Shown here: piece by piece, positions 48,753 to 60,027 of the stretch
How positions within the stretch are numbered: the first letter of the stretch is position 1
Layout of the letters: each line of letters begins with the position of its first letter
From: Reinekea sp. G2M2-21
GTDB taxonomy: Bacteria; Pseudomonadota; Gammaproteobacteria; Pseudomonadales; Natronospirillaceae
Reading direction: 5' to 3'
Length of the DNA: 64,000 nt
Assembly: GCF_015687175.1 (NCBI RefSeq)
Contig: NZ_JADPQG010000001.1
Span: 1,302,001 to 1,366,000 of the forward strand
Notes under the pieces: model-generated
What the model was told of the DNA's origin: nothing
The model's database searches: none
The model's input: the letters and a program-made list of their open reading frames with translations, nothing else
Translations under genes and position numbers: made by a program

Positions 48753-49855
48753 ATGCCAATGCCCAGACCAAAGTCATCGTCGGAATGTCTGGTGGCGTTG
48801 ACTCGTCAGTCACCGCGGCACTATTGCTGGAACAGGGATATCAGGTCGAAGGCCTGTTTATGAAAAACTGGGATGAAGACGATGGCACGGAATACTGCAC
48901 TGCCAAAGAGGATCTTGCCGATGCTCAAGCCGTTGCCGATCGGCTCGGTATTAAACTCCATAAGGCCAATTTTGCCGCAGAATACTGGGATAATGTGTTT
49001 GAATATTTTCTCGAGGAATATAAAGCTGGTCGAACGCCTAATCCGGACATTCTATGCAACCGAGAGATCAAATTTAAGGCATTTCTAGAGTATGCATTGA
49101 TGTTGGGGGCCGATAAGATCGCCACTGGCCATTATGCCCGAACCGAGTTTCAAGGCGACAAAGCTGTGTTATTGCGTGGCTTGGATAGCAATAAAGATCA
49201 AACTTACTTCCTGCATGCCGTCAGTCATGTTCAATTTTCTAAGACACTGTTCCCCATTGGAAATTTAGAAAAGCCAGTGGTCAGGGCAATTGCTGAGAAA
49301 TACGACTTAGCCACCGCGAAAAAGAAAGACAGTACCGGTATTTGCTTTATCGGCGAACGGCGTTTTGCCGACTTTCTGAAGCAATATTTGCCTGCTCAAC
49401 CCGGTAAAATCCTGACCGAAGCGGGAGAAGTGTTAGGCGATCATCAAGGATTAATGTATTACACCATTGGCCAGCGGCAGGGCTTGGGCATAGGTGGTAC
49501 CCGCCACGGTGAAGCCCCGTGGTTTGTTGCAAAAAAAGATCTCGAAAATAATCAGTTAATCGTTGTACAAGGCACTGACCATACTTCGCTTTTTACCCAG
49601 CATTTGTACTTGGATAACATCTACTGGGTAGACGAAACTGGACCGCAATCCCCGATTCAACTCACTTGTAAACACCGCTACCGGCAGCCGGACCAGGATT
49701 GCACCCTGACAAAGCTCGAGTCCGGTGGTTATCGGGTCGATTTCGCTCTCCCTCAGCGCGCCATTACGCCGGGCCAATCTGCTGTATTTTATTCAGGAGA
49801 CCTTTGCCTTGGTGGAGGCGTGATCGAACGGACTTGGAATGAGGCTGAGAAATAA
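48749..49855 (+). CDS. mnmA: tRNA 2-thiouridylase MnmA
   Basis: Uses sulfur delivered by TusE to thiolate the wobble uridine (U34) of tRNA-Lys, -Glu and -Gln. The 368-residue protein has the PP-loop [15 protein letters not shown], the catalytic cysteines in [12 protein letters not shown] and [12 protein letters not shown], and the tRNA-binding [14 protein letters not shown]. Its sulfur donors TusDCBE are at 28.8-30.1 kb. Confidence 0.97.
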   Translation: MNANAQTKVIVGMSGGVDSSVTAALLLEQGYQVEGLFMKNWDEDDGTEYCTAKEDLADAQAVADRLGIKLHKANFAAEYWDNVFEYFLEEYKAGRTPNPDILCNREIKFKAFLEYALMLGADKIATGHYARTEFQGDKAVLLRGLDSNKDQTYFLHAVSHVQFSKTLFPIGNLEKPVVRAIAEKYDLATAKKKDSTGICFIGERRFADFLKQYLPAQPGKILTEAGEVLGDHQGLMYYTIGQRQGLGIGGTRHGEAPWFVAKKDLENNQLIVVQGTDHTSLFTQHLYLDNIYWVDETGPQSPIQLTCKHRYRQPDQDCTLTKLESGGYRVDFALPQRAITPGQSAVFYSGDLCLGGGVIERTWNEAEK

Positions 49856-49859
49856 CAAC

Positions 49860-50483
49860 ATGACTCCCCTAGAAAAACAAACGCTGGCACTCGCGGGTAT
49901 ATTTCAGTCCGCCATATTGGTCGATGAACTGGCTAAAACCGGGCAGATTGATCGCGAATCCCTGGAAAACGCCATTAGGTCCATCCTGACGCTGAAACCA
50001 AAATCCTTTGAAGATGTGTTTAATGGTCGTGAAACCCTTAAAACAGGGTTAAAAACGCTAGAAAGCGCGCTCGCTCAAAACGGACGAGGGGTCAGCCGTG
50101 AAGTATTACAGTATTCCATGGCAATCATTGCCGTTCAGCAGAAAATGGAGAAACGACCAGATCTGACGGACGCTCTGTCAAAAGAACTGGATAGAGCCGT
50201 CAGCCAGCATGAGTACTTCAGTGACTTTCTACACGAATCGGTCATCGCATCGACCGCGCGCTGTTATCAGAACAGTGTCAGTCAGTTGAATTTTCGAATA
50301 CGTGTGACCGGCAACCCAACGCATTTGCAGAACCCAAAAGTTGCCGAGAAAGTGCGTGCTGTGTTGTTGTTTGGTGTACGGTGCGCGCTACTTTGGCGCC
50401 AGTCCGGCGGACGGCGCTGGCATTTCATGCTGAATCGGAAAAAACTAAAACATTCTGCACACCAGCTCTTGGACGTAGCCTAA
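49860..50483 (+). CDS. hflD: HflD-family protein
   Basis: HflD (YcfC) is a peripheral membrane protein that in E. coli modulates lambda CII and HflB. The 207-residue product begins MTPLEKQTLALAGIFQSAIL and ends with VRCALLWRQSGGRRWHFMLN, both family signatures. ATG 49860 fits the family start better than ATG 49839. It lies between mnmA and purB, its standard place. Confidence 0.92.
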   Translation: MTPLEKQTLALAGIFQSAILVDELAKTGQIDRESLENAIRSILTLKPKSFEDVFNGRETLKTGLKTLESALAQNGRGVSREVLQYSMAIIAVQQKMEKRPDLTDALSKELDRAVSQHEYFSDFLHESVIASTARCYQNSVSQLNFRIRVTGNPTHLQNPKVAEKVRAVLLFGVRCALLWRQSGGRRWHFMLNRKKLKHSAHQLLDVA

Positions 50484-50497
50484 ATTTTGTAATCCGG

Positions 50498-50503
50498 TAT
50501 AAT
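50498..50503 (+). promoter_or_regulatory. Candidate -10 box of a purB promoter
   Basis: A perfect TATAAT lies 42 bp before the purB start. The best -35-like hexamer, TTGGAC at 50469-50474, is 23 bp away, which is too far, so the promoter is incomplete by consensus. Confidence 0.35.
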
Positions 50504-50526
50504 CGCCGCGCTTTAAAGTCGGCTAA

Positions 50527-51912
<1,386 letters not shown>

Positions 51913-51942
51913 AGACTCAACTCAAAACTGAGAGTTCTTGAT

Positions 51943-51972
51943 AAAGCCGGATATTATTCCGGCTTTTCTTTG
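51943..51972 (+). terminator. Rho-independent terminator after purB
   Basis: AAAGCCGG (51943-51950) and CCGGCTTT (51959-51966) pair perfectly around an 8-nt loop and run into TTCTTT. Confidence 0.9.
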
Positions 51973-52040
51973 CCAACCACTATTGAGAACGACGAACTCT
52001 GCTAAACTAAGCCAACATTAACACTGGTTGAGGTGTCGCA

Positions 52041-53174
52041 GTGAAAGACGCAACAAATCCGTTTAATTCTGAAGAATTCCTCGCGCAGTATTGGCAGCAA
52101 AGTCCCTTATTGATTCGTAATGCCTTACCTATGGCTGACATTATCAGTGCGGACGATTTAGCGAGCCTGGCACTCGAAAATGAAGTTGAGTCGCGCATCA
52201 TCACCAAACATCCCAGTCTTGACGAATGGCATCTGAAACACGGACCGTTTTCTGAACAGGATTTTGCCGAGCTGCCCGAAGAAAACTGGACTCTATTGGT
52301 ACAGGCGGTAGACCATTGGATTCCCGAGGTACGATCATTACTAAAGCAGTTTAGTTTTTTGCCGCAGTGGCGAATTGACGACATCATGATTTCGTTTGCA
52401 GCACCAGGAGGTGGTGTTGGCCCGCATTTTGACCAATACGATGTCTTTTTGATTCAACTAGAGGGTCAGCGTGAATGGAAGACGGGGCAGCTCTGTAATG
52501 AAGATTCCGATCTGGCTGACCAAACTCCGGTTAAAATATTGACTGATTTCGAAGAACAGGAAAGTTGGGTCATGGCACCAGGTGATGTTCTGTATTTACC
52601 TCCGGCCTTGGCTCACTGGGGCACATCGATCGATCAATCATTGACCATTTCAGTCGGATTCAGGGCGCCTGCAGATAGCGAATTCATCAGTGATTTTGGT
52701 CATTTTTTATCGTCTGCCGTTAGCGATTTCGCGCGATACAGCGATCCCGGCATATCAAACCGAAGCGACAGCCCACATGAGTTTATGGATACCGATATTC
52801 AACGGCTGCAATCCATATTGCGAACATATGCCGATAATACCGAATTACTGACAACCTGGTTTGGTCAGTACATGACTGAACCAAAATACGATGATGCTGG
52901 TGTAGAAACCGGTAATTGGACGTTCGGTGCATTTAAAAATCATTGGCAAAAGCACGAGTTAATTCGTAACCCATCCAGCCGAATGGCATTTAAAAATACT
53001 CAACTGTTTGTGGATGGACAGTGCCTATTAACGTCATTGCCCGCAGCCGTGCTGCATTGGGTTTGTGACACCGAACTGCTGACGCATGATGGTCTACCCT
53101 CAAGCCAAGGCAAAGAGGTAGAACAGTTAATGTGGTCACTTTTAAATGCAGGCGCGGTGTTCTTTGAAGATTAA
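52041..53174 (+). CDS. roxA: Ribosomal protein L16 arginine hydroxylase RoxA (YcfD)
   Basis: A JmjC/cupin 2-oxoglutarate and Fe(II) oxygenase that hydroxylates an arginine of ribosomal protein uL16. The 377-residue protein has the iron ligands in GGGVGPHFDQYDVFLIQL (His-x-Asp) and in LAHWGTSID (third His), followed by a dimerisation and winged-helix C-terminal region. It starts with GTG 52041; GAGG lies 7 nt upstream. E. coli ycfD is likewise close to purB. Confidence 0.93.
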   Translation: MKDATNPFNSEEFLAQYWQQSPLLIRNALPMADIISADDLASLALENEVESRIITKHPSLDEWHLKHGPFSEQDFAELPEENWTLLVQAVDHWIPEVRSLLKQFSFLPQWRIDDIMISFAAPGGGVGPHFDQYDVFLIQLEGQREWKTGQLCNEDSDLADQTPVKILTDFEEQESWVMAPGDVLYLPPALAHWGTSIDQSLTISVGFRAPADSEFISDFGHFLSSAVSDFARYSDPGISNRSDSPHEFMDTDIQRLQSILRTYADNTELLTTWFGQYMTEPKYDDAGVETGNWTFGAFKNHWQKHELIRNPSSRMAFKNTQLFVDGQCLLTSLPAAVLHWVCDTELLTHDGLPSSQGKEVEQLMWSLLNAGAVFFED

Positions 53175-53757
53175 ACGCTTTTTAATTTACTGTGGTTTGT
53201 TGATGTCACCATTGGCGATATCTAAAAACCTGTTCATTTATACTTCACCGACTGGTGAACGTGTAGTGACTGATCGTCCTATTAATCTTCAAGGGTACGA
53301 ACTGGAGGACAATAATTTAAATGCGCAGGCCGCGGGCCTTTCACTGCGTTATCAAGACAGCGCTCATAACCGAAGTCTGATTGACAGGCACATTAAGAAC
53401 GCAGCCTATCTGTATGAAATTGATTCGGCGCTGATCAAAGCCGTTATTCGCCAGGAGAGCGCTTTTAAAATAGACGCGAAATCGCGAAAAGGCGCCATGG
53501 GATTGATGCAGTTAATGCCAGACACTGCTAAGCAATATAAAGTCAGCGATATTCTGGATCCAAAACAAAATATCTACGCCGGCACGGCTCATTTGAGGTA
53601 TTTAATGCGTCGTTATAATGATTTGCCTTTGGCATTGGCCGCATATAACGCCGGTGAAGGTGCGGTACGCAGATACAACGGAATACCGCCCTACCCTGAA
53701 ACACAAAACTATGTGCGCAGTGTGCTGAATTGGTACAACGAATTTCGTGTGAATTAG
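53164..53757 (+). CDS. Lytic transglycosylase, SLT family
   Basis: A periplasmic peptidoglycan-cleaving enzyme of about 197 residues. The SLT domain has the catalytic Glu in IRQESAF, followed by KGAMGLMQLMPDTA and ALAAYNAGEGAVRRY. A start at TTG 53164, overlapping roxA by 11 bp, gives a proper signal peptide (KIKRFLIYCGLLMSPLAIS); ATG 53146 would add six residues ahead of it. The short region before the SLT domain contains YTSPTGERVVTDRP. The exact start is uncertain. Confidence 0.88.
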   Translation: MKIKRFLIYCGLLMSPLAISKNLFIYTSPTGERVVTDRPINLQGYELEDNNLNAQAAGLSLRYQDSAHNRSLIDRHIKNAAYLYEIDSALIKAVIRQESAFKIDAKSRKGAMGLMQLMPDTAKQYKVSDILDPKQNIYAGTAHLRYLMRRYNDLPLALAAYNAGEGAVRRYNGIPPYPETQNYVRSVLNWYNEFRVN

Positions 53758-53797
53758 CGGGGGTAAGGACAGTCGGGTAAGGTTTTACGGCTGAGTT

Positions 53798-54040
53798 TCA
53801 GTGTACGGTTTCTTCTTGAGGCGCTATAGGGTCTTCAACACTGGCGTCCTCGACAAAACTGGCCGCCTGAACACCGGCACCGATCATCGCTCGGGCGACG
53901 TCCACCACCTGACCCTGAAGCAAACTTTCTGCTTCGGGTGAAAACTCTATGCGGACTAACGGAGCTTCATTTTCTTCAGAACTTTGCAGTGCAAAAGATC
54001 CGTCACTTAATTGCACAATTTCCCAATACTTTGTCATCAC
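53798..54040 (-). CDS. Small acidic protein of unknown function
   Basis: An 80-residue acidic protein (MMTKYWEIVQLSDGSFALQS; ends EDPIAPQEETVH) with no signal peptide or membrane segment. I do not recognise a domain. It starts 7 bp after the upstream gene on the same strand and is probably the third gene of an operon with the YfaZ-like protein. Confidence 0.65.
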   Translation of the reverse strand: MMTKYWEIVQLSDGSFALQSSEENEAPLVRIEFSPEAESLLQGQVVDVARAMIGAGVQAASFVEDASVEDPIAPQEETVH

Positions 54041-54047
54041 TACCTCA

Positions 54048-54509
54048 TTAATATTGATTATTGAGCTCTCTGGTCCTATCCAGAAATTCTGTAAAGGCGT
54101 CCAACCATTGTCGATATTGCGTTATGTGGCTGCTTTCAATAAGTGTTGCATCGATTCGTTGCGTTGTCGGATCCGCTTTTGGTCGGACATTAGCCAGTTC
54201 AAACAGGTTTTGTCGGCTAAGCCGCCATTGTTGAAGCCAATGCCCCGGCTGTTGCAAACCTACTTGTATCTCCCGAATGGACCCGTGGGTAATCGCCGCT
54301 TCTTGAATCTGTTGGTCAAAACTGAGGCTCAACTCACTAACGGCTGAGCGTTCCGTGACTTCGTCGACAACCGCTAACAGCAGTTTTTCGAAAAGCAACA
54401 CGTAGGCCGCAATGGCAGTCTCTTGAGCCTCTGGGGTCGATTCTTCGAGCCACTTAAGCTGCTGAGACGCCATAAAGCGAATCTGATTGGTTATGGACAC
54501 TCGATTCAT
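54048..54509 (-). CDS. Conserved helical protein, DUF6586-like
   Basis: A 153-residue, mostly alpha-helical cytoplasmic protein (MNRVSITNQIRFMASQQLKW). Its style matches a small family known from pseudomonads that I believe is called DUF6586; function unknown. Its start overlaps the upstream yfaZ-like stop by one base (TGATG), and it is followed at 7 bp by the small acidic protein, so the three are co-transcribed. Confidence 0.65.
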   Translation of the reverse strand: MNRVSITNQIRFMASQQLKWLEESTPEAQETAIAAYVLLFEKLLLAVVDEVTERSAVSELSLSFDQQIQEAAITHGSIREIQVGLQQPGHWLQQWRLSRQNLFELANVRPKADPTTQRIDATLIESSHITQYRQWLDAFTEFLDRTRELNNQY

Positions 54510-55072
54510 CAGTAAGTAATTCTGAAACCCAAATGAAAGGTGGAATCGACATCGTCATACGCATCAGCAACATAGGTACCACGTACTATATGATAACCAA
54601 CGAACGCGCGTGCCTGAGGCAAAACCTTATAACTGATGCGAGCCACACCATCATAAACTTCTGTCAGATCGCCGAAGCTTAAAATGCTCGGTGCAATGTA
54701 AGCTTGGCCTTCAACACCCAATCCATTCATAAAATCTGGTTGCCAGCGCAAAAAACCACCCACGCCGAGAGCTACATCGAAATCGGAGACTTCCGTTGAT
54801 AGCATTTGCCCTTTGAAACCAACGCCGCCGATGAGTTCTTTATTGGCCATGGTGGCATCAACCGCATTGAAACCCACCGACAACGACCAGTTGCCAGTTT
54901 CCTCTGAATAAAGAACGCCGGTAGAAAAATGCGCGCCAGTCCCCACCAAGACCGCATCATGTTCCAATCTGACGGACGTGTTTGACAGAGAAAAGTCGAC
55001 TGCACCGCCAGCAAAACTGCCGCCCGCAACCGAAGCTGCTACAGCAGCAACAATAGCTTTTTTAATGTTCAT
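54509..55072 (-). CDS. YfaZ-family outer-membrane protein
   Basis: A 187-residue precursor with signal peptide (MNIKKAIVAAVAASVAGGSFA) and alternating hydrophobic strands ending in an aromatic residue (FHLGFRITY), as in beta-barrels. Segments such as GVGFKGQMLS and YKVLPQARAFVGYH match YfaZ proteins. It is predicted to be an outer-membrane protein of unknown role, first gene of a three-gene operon. Confidence 0.75.
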   Translation of the reverse strand: MNIKKAIVAAVAASVAGGSFAGGAVDFSLSNTSVRLEHDAVLVGTGAHFSTGVLYSEETGNWSLSVGFNAVDATMANKELIGGVGFKGQMLSTEVSDFDVALGVGGFLRWQPDFMNGLGVEGQAYIAPSILSFGDLTEVYDGVARISYKVLPQARAFVGYHIVRGTYVADAYDDVDSTFHLGFRITY

Positions 55073-55149
55073 GGTAACTCTCCAAAGTTTGCGCCATTGT
55101 AGCGAAAGCTGACGCTCAGTGCATTGGCCATTGAAGCCGAGGCTGCAAC

Positions 55150-55174
55150 AAAAAAGGCCACCAACGTGGCCTTT
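55150..55174 (-). terminator. Rho-independent terminator after htpG
   Basis: AAAGGCCAC (55153-55161) and GTGGCCTTT (55166-55174) form a perfect 9-bp stem; the minus-strand transcript runs into a T6 tract. Confidence 0.9.
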
Positions 55175-55191
55175 GCGAGTGGGAACTGCAC

Positions 55192-57102
55192 TTATGCCAT
55201 CATTTCCAATAACAATTTGTTAAGGCGAGACACAAAGCCAGCGGCATCCTTCAATTGGCTGCCCTCGGCCAATCGTGCTTGTTCAAGCAGAATATTGGCT
55301 AAATCCGCAAAACGGTCTTCGCTCTGTTCTGTTTCAAGACGTTCAACTAACGGGTGCTCTGGGTTTAATTCCAATATTGGCTTTGAATCCGGAACGGCCT
55401 GCCCCGCAGCTTCCATAATACGGCGCATTTGGGCGCCCATGTCATTGTCACCGACAACGATACAGGCAGGTGATTCCACCAAACGTGACGTCATGCGCAC
55501 ATCTTCCACTTCATCTGTGAAAAGTGTCTTAATGCGTTCTAATAGTGGTTTGTGTTCTTCATTTGCCGCTTCTGACGCTTTCTTTTCTTCTTCTGTTTCG
55601 ATATCGCCCAGATCCAAACCACCGCGCGCGACATCAACAAATTGCTTGCCGTCGAAGTCTTGCAAATATCCCATCAGCCATTCATCAATGCGATCTGACA
55701 ACAACAGCACCTCAATCCCTTTTTTACGGAATACTTCAAGGTGTGGGCTGTTTTTGGCGGTTTGATGGTTATCTGCACAGACATAATAAATCTTTTCCTG
55801 ACCTTCATTCATGCGGCTCAGGTAGTCCGCCAACGATACGGTTTGAGATGCGTCACCCGTATGGCTGGAAGCGAATCGAAGCAATTTGGCTACTTTTTCT
55901 TTATTGGCGAAATCTTCAGCCGGGCCTTCCTTTAACACCTGGCCAAATTCATTCCAGAACCCTTGATACTCTTCTGGCTGCTTTTTCGCCATTTTGTCCA
56001 GCATATCTAATACGCGTTTAACCAGCGCTTGCTTAATGCTGTCGATCGTGGAATCACTTTGTAAGATTTCTCGGCTGACATTAAGGGGAAGGTCATTTGA
56101 ATCCACAATACCCTTTACAAAGCGTAAGTACAGCGGCAAAAACTGTTCAACGTCGTCCATAATAAAGACGCGGTTAACGTATAATTTCAGACCGCGTACG
56201 CGCTCGCGATTCCACATATCAAATGGGGCTTTTTTAGGAACATACAGCAACGAGGTATAATCCAGCTTGCCTTCTACCTTGTTGTGGCTCCAGACGGCTG
56301 CGTCACCAAAGTCGTGTGAAATGTGGTGATATAGCTCCTGATATTCTTCATCTTTGATTTCGCTTTTTGGGCGGGTCCACAGTGCTTTGGCACTGTTGAC
56401 GTTTTCCCAGCTTGGTTCAACGTCCGAAGCTTTTTCATCGTCGGTTGAAGCAGGTGTTTCCTCTAGCATCTGTACCGGTACAGAGATGTGGTCTGAATAT
56501 TTCTTAATCAGATTGCGCAAGCGCCAGCTGTCCGCAAACTCACTTTCTTCTGATTTCAAGTGCAGCACGATTTTGGTGCCGCGTTCGGGTAGTTCAACAT
56601 CGGTAATACTGAACTCACCCTCGCCTTCACTGTGCCAGTGCACGCCTTCCTGAGCAGATAAACCGGCTTTTCGGGTATAAACATCAACAGCCTTGGCGAC
56701 AATAAATGAGGAATAGAAACCGACACCGAACTGCCCAATCAACTGGCTGTCTTTGCGTTCATCACCGGTCAGGTTGTTCAAAAACTCAGACGTTCCGGAT
56801 TTAGCAATGGTACCCAAATGCTGAACCACATCTTCACGGCTCATACCAACACCGTTGTCTTCAATGATGACCGTTTTAGCGTCCTTATCGACACTGATCC
56901 GAACTCGCAAATCCGATTTCTCACCTAACAGAGAATCGTCTTTCAGCGCCAGAAAGCGTAACTTATCACAAGCATCTGACGCGTTAGATACCAACTCACG
57001 CAGAAAGATTTCTTTATTTGAATATAAAGAATGAATCATTAAGTGAAGCAGTTGTTTTACTTCCGTTTGAAAACTCATTGATTCTTGCTTTGTTTCAGAC
57101 AT
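55192..57102 (-). CDS. htpG: Chaperone HtpG (Hsp90)
   Basis: ATP-dependent chaperone. The 636-residue protein shows the GHKL ATPase signatures [40 protein letters not shown] and [14 protein letters not shown], the middle-domain catalytic-loop region [13 protein letters not shown] and a C-terminal dimerisation domain. ATG 57102 lies 5 nt after GAGAGG; the 40 extra upstream codons of the open frame are promoter DNA. A consensus heat-shock promoter lies 40 bp upstream. Confidence 0.97.
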   Translation of the reverse strand: MSETKQESMSFQTEVKQLLHLMIHSLYSNKEIFLRELVSNASDACDKLRFLALKDDSLLGEKSDLRVRISVDKDAKTVIIEDNGVGMSREDVVQHLGTIAKSGTSEFLNNLTGDERKDSQLIGQFGVGFYSSFIVAKAVDVYTRKAGLSAQEGVHWHSEGEGEFSITDVELPERGTKIVLHLKSEESEFADSWRLRNLIKKYSDHISVPVQMLEETPASTDDEKASDVEPSWENVNSAKALWTRPKSEIKDEEYQELYHHISHDFGDAAVWSHNKVEGKLDYTSLLYVPKKAPFDMWNRERVRGLKLYVNRVFIMDDVEQFLPLYLRFVKGIVDSNDLPLNVSREILQSDSTIDSIKQALVKRVLDMLDKMAKKQPEEYQGFWNEFGQVLKEGPAEDFANKEKVAKLLRFASSHTGDASQTVSLADYLSRMNEGQEKIYYVCADNHQTAKNSPHLEVFRKKGIEVLLLSDRIDEWLMGYLQDFDGKQFVDVARGGLDLGDIETEEEKKASEAANEEHKPLLERIKTLFTDEVEDVRMTSRLVESPACIVVGDNDMGAQMRRIMEAAGQAVPDSKPILELNPEHPLVERLETEQSEDRFADLANILLEQARLAEGSQLKDAAGFVSRLNKLLLEMMA

Positions 57103-57141
57103 GGTGCCTCTCAGATTAGTATTTCCAGTTAACCACGCTCT

Positions 57142-57169
57142 AAATGGGGATATTGCATTTGTTTTCAAG
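57142..57169 (-). promoter_or_regulatory. Sigma-32 heat-shock promoter of htpG
   Basis: On the minus strand CTTGAAA (57169-57163), a 13-bp spacer, and CCCCATTT (57149-57142) match the sigma-32 consensus (CTTGAAA, 11-16 bp, CCCCATNT) at every specified position. Confidence 0.9.
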
Positions 57170-57367
57170 GGCTTAAATAGAGCTTGGCGTAAACAACAAC
57201 ATCTATCTCGAGCCCATCGCAATAAGATATTAGGGCCTTTAAGGAATGCTCAATTGGCGTATAGAGAGATGTTTTCATCACAGCTTTGACATTTGCAGCT
57301 GTGAAACCGTTGCAACATACGGCAAACTACGAGCTACAAAAAAACACAATAAATTCGGGAAGGAACC

Positions 57368-58690
57368 ATGACCGTTGTAAACCCACTCTTACCGGTAAAG
57401 AAACGCGAAATCTTTGGTTGGGCCATGTATGACTTTGCCAACAGCAGCTATACCACCGTGGTTGTCACATTTGTCTACTCCGCTTTTTTTGTGTCTTACA
57501 TCGTTCCGCCCGAGTTGGCGCACTTTAAAAACACGTTTTGGTCTATTGCCGTTGCGTTGTCTACCGCTCTTGCGATTATCCTGGCGCCCTTAGTGGGTGT
57601 GTTATGCGACTACAGTGGCAAGAAAAAGAAATACCTGGCTTGGTGTACGATGACCTCAGTTGGTGCGACATTGGGGCTTTTCCTGGTAAATCCCGGTCAG
57701 GTATGGATAGGTTTGACGCTTCTCGTGCTTAGCAACACCGCATGGATGCTATCCGAATCCTTTATTGCCAGTTTTTTGACTGATTTATCCGATAAGAGCA
57801 ACATGGGTAAAATTTCTGGTATTGGCTGGGGAATTGGGTATATCGGTGGGTTGTTAAGCTTAATTCTGATGAAATTTATCATCACTGCAGATGCTGGCGA
57901 AAATTCGAGCGACTTCATCGATCAGAACCAACTCTCCATGCTTATTATTGCCCTCTTCTATTTTTTAGGCGCCCTGCCAACCTTCTTGTTGGTAAAAGAA
58001 CGAGGTGTTGCTAGGGAAGGCTTTGAAAAAGCAAACTTCAAAACACTGCTTAGAGCTGCCTTTACTCGCTTGTCGGCAATGAAGCAGATAATTGGTGAGT
58101 ATCCTATTCTGTTTAAATTCTTTCTTGCGTTTACAGCCTACAGCGCAGGTGTCGCGGTCGTCGTAAAGTTTTTTGGTATCTATACCCAACAAGAAGTAGG
58201 CATAACAGGCGGCGATTACGTTTTAATTGGCATTATATTGCAGGTTAGTGCGGCATTGGGTGCCGTATGTTTTGGTTTCATTGAAGATAAAATTGGCTCA
58301 AAGAATACTGTTTTAGTGTCAATTATGTGGTGGATTGTCGGCATACTTGGCATATATTTCATTAAGGTCCTGGTTAGTCTCTCCCATCTTGATATCAAAT
58401 TGATGTATACCATTGTTTCGTTCATTGCAGGGAGCGCTTTAGGTGCCACGCAATCGGCCAGCAGAGCCATCGTCGGACAACTTGCGAAACCCCAGGACTC
58501 CGCTCTATTGTTTGGTCTGTGGGGTACTTTCGGGCGCTTTGCGATCATTATCGGAATGACGTTTGGCCCCATCAGCGACTTACTCAGCCGGCAGACAGCC
58601 CTTCTCTTCATCTTGGTGTATTTTATCGTTGGAGCCTTAATGCTCCTGCCAATTCAAATTAATAAAGGCATTCAAGAAAACGTCAACTAA
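57368..58690 (+). CDS. MFS transporter, UMF1 (Atg22-like) family
   Basis: A 440-residue inner-membrane protein with 12 predicted helices. The start KKREIFGWAMYDFANSSYTT is the hallmark of UMF1/Atg22-like transporters, and GKISGIGWGIGYIGG and GSALGATQSASRAIVGQLA follow. Yeast Atg22 exports vacuolar amino acids; the substrate here is unknown. It stands alone downstream of the divergent htpG promoter, with GGAAGGAA before the ATG. Confidence 0.88.
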   Translation: MTVVNPLLPVKKREIFGWAMYDFANSSYTTVVVTFVYSAFFVSYIVPPELAHFKNTFWSIAVALSTALAIILAPLVGVLCDYSGKKKKYLAWCTMTSVGATLGLFLVNPGQVWIGLTLLVLSNTAWMLSESFIASFLTDLSDKSNMGKISGIGWGIGYIGGLLSLILMKFIITADAGENSSDFIDQNQLSMLIIALFYFLGALPTFLLVKERGVAREGFEKANFKTLLRAAFTRLSAMKQIIGEYPILFKFFLAFTAYSAGVAVVVKFFGIYTQQEVGITGGDYVLIGIILQVSAALGAVCFGFIEDKIGSKNTVLVSIMWWIVGILGIYFIKVLVSLSHLDIKLMYTIVSFIAGSALGATQSASRAIVGQLAKPQDSALLFGLWGTFGRFAIIIGMTFGPISDLLSRQTALLFILVYFIVGALMLLPIQINKGIQENVN

Positions 58691-58709
58691 GTGTAGGCAT
58701 GACTTCTGA

Positions 58710-58743
58710 CCTTCGGCTTTTCCTTGAAAAGTCGTAGGTTTCT
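58710..58743 (+). terminator. Imperfect terminator hairpin after the MFS gene
   Basis: A 13-bp stem (58710-58722 with 58726-58738, one mismatch and one G-U pair) with a 3-nt loop, followed by TTTCT. Confidence 0.45.
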
Positions 58744-58755
58744 GACCATTATCCA

Positions 58756-59103
58756 ATGACATCGATAGAACAATGGCTTGGTATGATCAGAAATATTCAA
58801 TACTCAATACTACAAAGACCCGCTTGGCAGCGCTATCTCATTGTAGCGGCAACCTTTGTAATCGCGTTGTCCCTTTTCTGGATTGGTCTCATTTTCTTCA
58901 TTGGATTTGCGGTTTTGGCGTTAGTGGTGGCCTTCATTAACCGGGTAAAATACAAATTGACCGGCCGACCCTTGTTCAAAGGTCCACAGCATTTTCATCG
59001 ATATCAGTCTCAGTTCAATCAATCTGGCCAAGCCAAACATCAGGGCCAGGTGATTGAAGGAGAAGTGATCAAGTCTGACCAATCAACAAAAAATAGCGAA
59101 TGA
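58756..59103 (+). CDS. Small membrane protein of unknown function
   Basis: A 115-residue protein with two adjacent hydrophobic helices (about 27-62; LIVAATFVIALSLFWIGLIF), followed by a basic, Gln/His-rich tail ending QVIEGEVIKSDQ. The closing VIEGEV motif recurs in small inner-membrane proteins of proteobacteria, but I cannot assign a function. It ends just before a bidirectional terminator facing sucD. Confidence 0.6.
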   Translation: MTSIEQWLGMIRNIQYSILQRPAWQRYLIVAATFVIALSLFWIGLIFFIGFAVLALVVAFINRVKYKLTGRPLFKGPQHFHRYQSQFNQSGQAKHQGQVIEGEVIKSDQSTKNSE

Positions 59104-59108
59104 TCAAA

Positions 59109-59133
59109 AAATGGCGACCGATGGTCGCCATTT
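59109..59133. terminator. Bidirectional terminator at the end of the suc operon
   Basis: AAATGGCGACC (59109-59119) and GGTCGCCATTT (59123-59133) form a perfect 11-bp stem around GAT. On the minus strand a T6 tract follows, terminating sucCD; on the plus strand TTTCTAATTT follows. Confidence 0.9.
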
Positions 59134-59154
59134 CTAATTTCACTAATTGGAATG

Positions 59155-60027
59155 TTACCAGCCAGTCACTTCTTTCAAAGCGTCACCAATCTGAGCCAGT
59201 GACCGTACGGTTTTAACGCCAGCATCTTCCAGCGCAGCGAATTTTTCATCCGCTGTGCCCTTACCACCAGAAATGATGGCACCGGCATGACCCATGCGCT
59301 TACCAGGAGGCGCTGTAACACCAGCAATGTAAGACACGACAGGCTTGGTTACATTGGCTTTGATGAAAGCAGCTGCTTCTTCTTCAGCGGTACCACCAAT
59401 TTCACCAATCATGACGATTGCTTCTGTGGCTGGATCTTCTTGGAACATTTTCAGAACGTCAATGAAGTTTGAACCTGGAATAGGATCACCACCGATACCG
59501 ACACAGGTAGACTGTCCAAAACCATGATCGGTCGTTTGCTTAACCGCTTCATACGTTAAAGTACCAGAGCGAGAAACAATACCGACTTTACCTGGTTTGT
59601 GAATATGACCAGGCATAATGCCAATCTTACATTCACCCGGCGTAATAACACCTGGACAGTTTGGTCCTACCATACGTACACCTTTACGATCGACAAACTC
59701 TTTTGCTTCGAGCATGTCCAACGTTGGAATACCTTCGGTAATACAAACAATCAGTTCCAAACCGGCATCGGCTGCTTCGCAGATTGCATCCTTACAGAAT
59801 GGTGCTGGTACATAAATGACGGTCGCCGTCGCGCCCGTTGCTTCGACCGCTTCGCGCACGGTATTGAAAACAGGCAGACCCAGGTGAGTGGTACCGCCTT
59901 TACCTGGCGAAACACCACCAACCATTTGCGTTCCGTATTCAATGGCCTGTTCACTGTGGAACGTACCTTGAGAACCGGTAAAACCCTGACAGATAACTTT
60001 TGTATTTTTATCGATTAAAACGCTCAT
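59155..60027 (-). CDS. sucD: Succinyl-CoA synthetase alpha subunit
   Basis: Converts succinyl-CoA to succinate with substrate-level phosphorylation, in complex with SucC. The 290-residue protein has the CoA-binding [42 protein letters not shown] and the phosphohistidine motif [11 protein letters not shown]. It overlaps sucC by 4 bp (ATGA). Confidence 0.97.
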   Translation of the reverse strand: MSVLIDKNTKVICQGFTGSQGTFHSEQAIEYGTQMVGGVSPGKGGTTHLGLPVFNTVREAVEATGATATVIYVPAPFCKDAICEAADAGLELIVCITEGIPTLDMLEAKEFVDRKGVRMVGPNCPGVITPGECKIGIMPGHIHKPGKVGIVSRSGTLTYEAVKQTTDHGFGQSTCVGIGGDPIPGSNFIDVLKMFQEDPATEAIVMIGEIGGTAEEEAAAFIKANVTKPVVSYIAGVTAPPGKRMGHAGAIISGGKGTADEKFAALEDAGVKTVRSLAQIGDALKEVTGW

